Position numbers and translations under genes: made by a program. DNA of 64,000 nt. It comes from Janthinobacterium sp. 61 (GTDB lineage: Bacteria; Pseudomonadota; Gammaproteobacteria; Burkholderiales; Burkholderiaceae_D). The notes under the pieces are model-generated. The model was not told the origin of the DNA and did not search any database. It saw only the letters and a list, made by a program, of their open reading frames with translations. Positions within the stretch are counted from its first letter, which is position 1. Each line of letters opens with the position of its first letter. The DNA is taken from positions 4,588,001 through 4,652,000 of the forward strand of contig NZ_PJMQ01000001.1 in the NCBI RefSeq assembly GCF_002846335.1. The letters run 5' to 3'. Below are positions 61,789-64,000 of the stretch, piece by piece.

Positions 61789-64000
61789 CTAGGCCGCGTG
61801 TTTCGATCCATCGGCCAGCACAGCCAGCAATCGTGCCTTGTCCTTGCGGTAGGTCGCGACGGCGGCTTCCTTGACGTGGCCGAAGCCGCGGATTTTCTCC
61901 GGCAGCGATGCCAGTTCCACGCAGGTGCCGAGATTTTCCGCTGTCAGGTTCACCAGCAGGCCGGCCAGCAGTTCGCGGTACTCGACGATCAGGGCGCGCT
62001 CCATCTTGCGTTCAGCCGTATAGCCGAAGAGGTCGAAGGTGCCGCCCCGCAGACCTTTGGCTTTCGCCAGCAGCTTGAAGGCGCGCCACATCCAGGAACC
62101 GAATTCCGCTTTCACGAGGTGACCTTTCGCATCTTTCTTGGCGAACAGCGGCGGCGCCAGGTTGAATTTCACGGAGAAATTTCCCTCGAATTGCTGCTGC
62201 AGCTGTTCCACGAAACGGCCATCCGTGTACAGGCGCGCCACTTCGTACTCGTCCTTGTAGGCCAGCAATTTGAAGTAGTTCTTCGCCACGGCAGTCGACA
62301 GCTTCTGGCCCAGTCCCAGGGTATTCTCGCGGTCGCGCACCTGTTTGACCAAGGTCAGATAACCGTCCGCATACGCGGCGTTCTGGTAGGCGGTGAGGAA
62401 CTCCACGCGCTTCTTGATGACGCTATCGAGGCTTTGCGGCATTTGCACGATGATCGCTTGCGACGGCGTGGCGATCTGCGTGACACGGCGCACGTCGACG
62501 GCGGCGCGGCGGCCCCACAGGAAACTTTTCTTGTTCGATTCGATGCCCACGCCGTTCAGTTCGATGGCGCGCAGCAGCGCCGCTTCGGTCAAGGGAATGC
62601 GGCCTTTTTGCCAGGCGTAGCCGAGCATGAACAGGTTGGCGGCGATCGAGTCACCCATCAGCGCGGTAGCCAGTTTGGTGGCGTCGATGAAGTCGGCCGC
62701 GTCCGCGCCGCCGACGGATTCCTCGATCAGCTGGCGCACTTCCGCCGTTGGATATTGCCAGTCGGCATTTTGCGCAAACGTGCCTGGCGGCTGCTCGTGC
62801 AGGTTGACCACGGCCAGGCTGCGGCCCGGGCGCATTTTCGACACGGCATCCTGCGCGCCGGCCGTCAGCATGTCGCAGCCTAAAATCAGATCCGCTTCGC
62901 CCGTGGCGATGCGCTGGGCGCGGATATGCGCCGGGGACTTGGCGATTTTCACGTGCGAAGTGACGGAACCGTTCTTTTGCGACATGCCCGTCATGTCCAG
63001 CACGGAGGCGCCCTTGCCTTCCAAATGGGCCGCCATGCCCATCAGCGCGCCCACGGTGATGACGCCCGTGCCGCCGATGCCATTGATGAGGATGTTATAC
63101 GGCGCGTCGCAGGCTGGCAGGACGGGTTCCGGCAGCGGGCCGAAGTTGTCCGTCTCGCCTGGCTTGCCGGCGCCTGTTTTTGTCTTTTTCAGGGTGCCGC
63201 CCTCGACGGTGACGAAGCTGGGACAAAAGCCCTTGGCGCACGAGTAATCCTTGTTGCATGAGGATTGGTCGATGGTGCGCTTGCGGCCAAATTCCGTCTC
63301 TTTCGGCAGGATCGACACGCAGTTCGACTGCACGCCGCAGTCGCCGCAGCCTTCGCAGACGGCGTCGTTGATGACCATGCGTTTGGCAATGTCCGGATAC
63401 TCACCTTTCTTCCGGCGCCGGCGTTTTTCGGCCGCGCAGGTCTGGTCGTAGATCAGCACGGACACGCCTTGCACCTCGCGCAATTCGCGCTGCACGGCAT
63501 CCATGTCCTTGCGGTCGTGCAAGGTCACGTGGGCGGGCAGGTTGCTGCGGTCGCTGTAGCGCGACAAATCTTCCGTGACCAGAGCGATGCGGGCGATGCC
63601 TTCGGCCGCCACTTGCTGCGCCATCATGGGCACGGTGATCAAGCCGTCCACGGGCTGGCCGCCCGTCATGGCGACGGCGTCGTTGTAGAGAATCTTGTAG
63701 GTGATATTCACCTTGGCGGCCTGCGCGGCGCGGATGGCCAGGTAGCCGGAATGGAAATACGTGCCGTCGCCCAGGTTCTGGAACACGTGCGGCAGTGTGG
63801 AAAACGCGGCTTGGCCGATCCACGGCGCGCCTTCGCCGCCCATGTGCGTGGTCAGCTTGTTCATTTCCGGGTAGATCGACGTGGCCATCACGTGGCAGCC
63901 GATGCCGGCCAGCGCCAGGCTGCCCTCCGGCACCTTGGTCGAGGTGTTGTGCGGACAGCCGGAGCAGTAGAACGCGGGGCGGAACGGCGTGTTCACGGCC
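61789..64000 (-). CDS. Indolepyruvate ferredoxin oxidoreductase, C-terminal part (cut by window edge)
   Basis: The frame is open to the right edge, so the N-terminal portion is missing. The visible 737 residues begin near the end of a thiamine-diphosphate domain (CSGCPHNTST). Two Cys clusters fit 4Fe-4S centres (CEGCGDCGVQSNC and CNKDYSCAKGFC). A C-terminal gamma-type domain starts at INGIGGTGVITVG. Fused single-chain enzymes of this type are about 1150-1190 residues and oxidise aryl pyruvates to aryl-acetyl-CoA, passing electrons to ferredoxin. A terminator follows the stop. Confidence 0.85.
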   Translation of the reverse strand, partial: AVNTPFRPAFYCSGCPHNTSTKVPEGSLALAGIGCHVMATSIYPEMNKLTTHMGGEGAPWIGQAAFSTLPHVFQNLGDGTYFHSGYLAIRAAQAAKVNITYKILYNDAVAMTGGQPVDGLITVPMMAQQVAAEGIARIALVTEDLSRYSDRSNLPAHVTLHDRKDMDAVQRELREVQGVSVLIYDQTCAAEKRRRRKKGEYPDIAKRMVINDAVCEGCGDCGVQSNCVSILPKETEFGRKRTIDQSSCNKDYSCAKGFCPSFVTVEGGTLKKTKTGAGKPGETDNFGPLPEPVLPACDAPYNILINGIGGTGVITVGALMGMAAHLEGKGASVLDMTGMSQKNGSVTSHVKIAKSPAHIRAQRIATGEADLILGCDMLTAGAQDAVSKMRPGRSLAVVNLHEQPPGTFAQNADWQYPTAEVRQLIEESVGGADAADFIDATKLATALMGDSIAANLFMLGYAWQKGRIPLTEAALLRAIELNGVGIESNKKSFLWGRRAAVDVRRVTQIATPSQAIIVQMPQSLDSVIKKRVEFLTAYQNAAYADGYLTLVKQVRDRENTLGLGQKLSTAVAKNYFKLLAYKDEYEVARLYTDGRFVEQLQQQFEGNFSVKFNLAPPLFAKKDAKGHLVKAEFGSWMWRAFKLLAKAKGLRGGTFDLFGYTAERKMERALIVEYRELLAGLLVNLTAENLGTCVELASLPEKIRGFGHVKEAAVATYRKDKARLLAVLADGSKHAA

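Overview
The window looks like a high-GC betaproteobacterial chromosome, most probably Oxalobacteraceae (Janthinobacterium or a close relative). This rests on the gene families, their order, and two families of intergenic palindromes (cores GGGTCTGACCC and GTAGGTCGGATTA) that I associate with that group. It is an inference from content, not a database match. No rRNA, CRISPR array or prophage structural gene is visible. One complete tRNA gene is present.

Positions 1-15100 are housekeeping and stress genes: the end of a proline iminopeptidase, a DUF2721 membrane protein, a secreted START-like protein, 2,4-dienoyl-CoA reductase (FadH), a YbaL/Kef-type antiporter, a long-form KAS III, a CtpA protease, an LTXXQ/CpxP-like periplasmic protein behind a candidate attenuator or small RNA, two tandem M13 metallopeptidases and a membrane-anchored cytochrome c. 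Positions 15298-24709 are an integrative island in the 3' end of tRNA-Arg(CCG), bounded by a 27-bp direct repeat. It carries a tyrosine integrase, a tRNA-like RNA without a normal anticodon loop directly before a HEPN-like gene, a resolvase with a three-part res region, plasmid-style replication genes, and a two-gene BcgI-like type IIB restriction-modification system. It is visibly richer in A+T than its flanks.

Positions 24900-38400 are an L-arabinose-type pentose locus. It has an aldose 1-epimerase, aldonate dehydratase, AraD1-type dehydratase, 2-oxoglutarate semialdehyde dehydrogenase, a sugar SDR, a YtfQRT/YjfF-type ABC importer and a LysR regulator. Three promoters share one operator layout with identical spacing, which defines a probable local regulon. 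A TonB-receptor start is fused to a GH43 tail, and a second GH43-like scrap lies downstream, so a polysaccharide-use arm has decayed.

Positions 38484-48900 hold a poorly described group. A leftward set contains a TPR/DUF6445 protein, a DUF4852 lipoprotein, an OB-fold-like membrane protein and a secreted caspase-like protein. A divergent rightward operon encodes a sigma-like protein, an anti-sigma-like membrane protein, a lipoprotein, a large membrane protein, a phosphodiesterase-like protein and a small membrane protein. With the tRNA-like/HEPN unit, this caspase/sigma/anti-sigma locus is the strongest candidate for an undescribed system.

Positions 49000-55880 are a LacI-controlled sugar operon (ABC importer, TIM-barrel isomerase, Gfo/Idh/MocA dehydrogenase). 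The remainder holds a ferredoxin, a MoaD/ThiS-like protein paired with a BNR beta-propeller, a TetR/metallo-hydrolase divergent pair, a LacI-type regulator, and the C-terminal part of indolepyruvate ferredoxin oxidoreductase running off the right edge.
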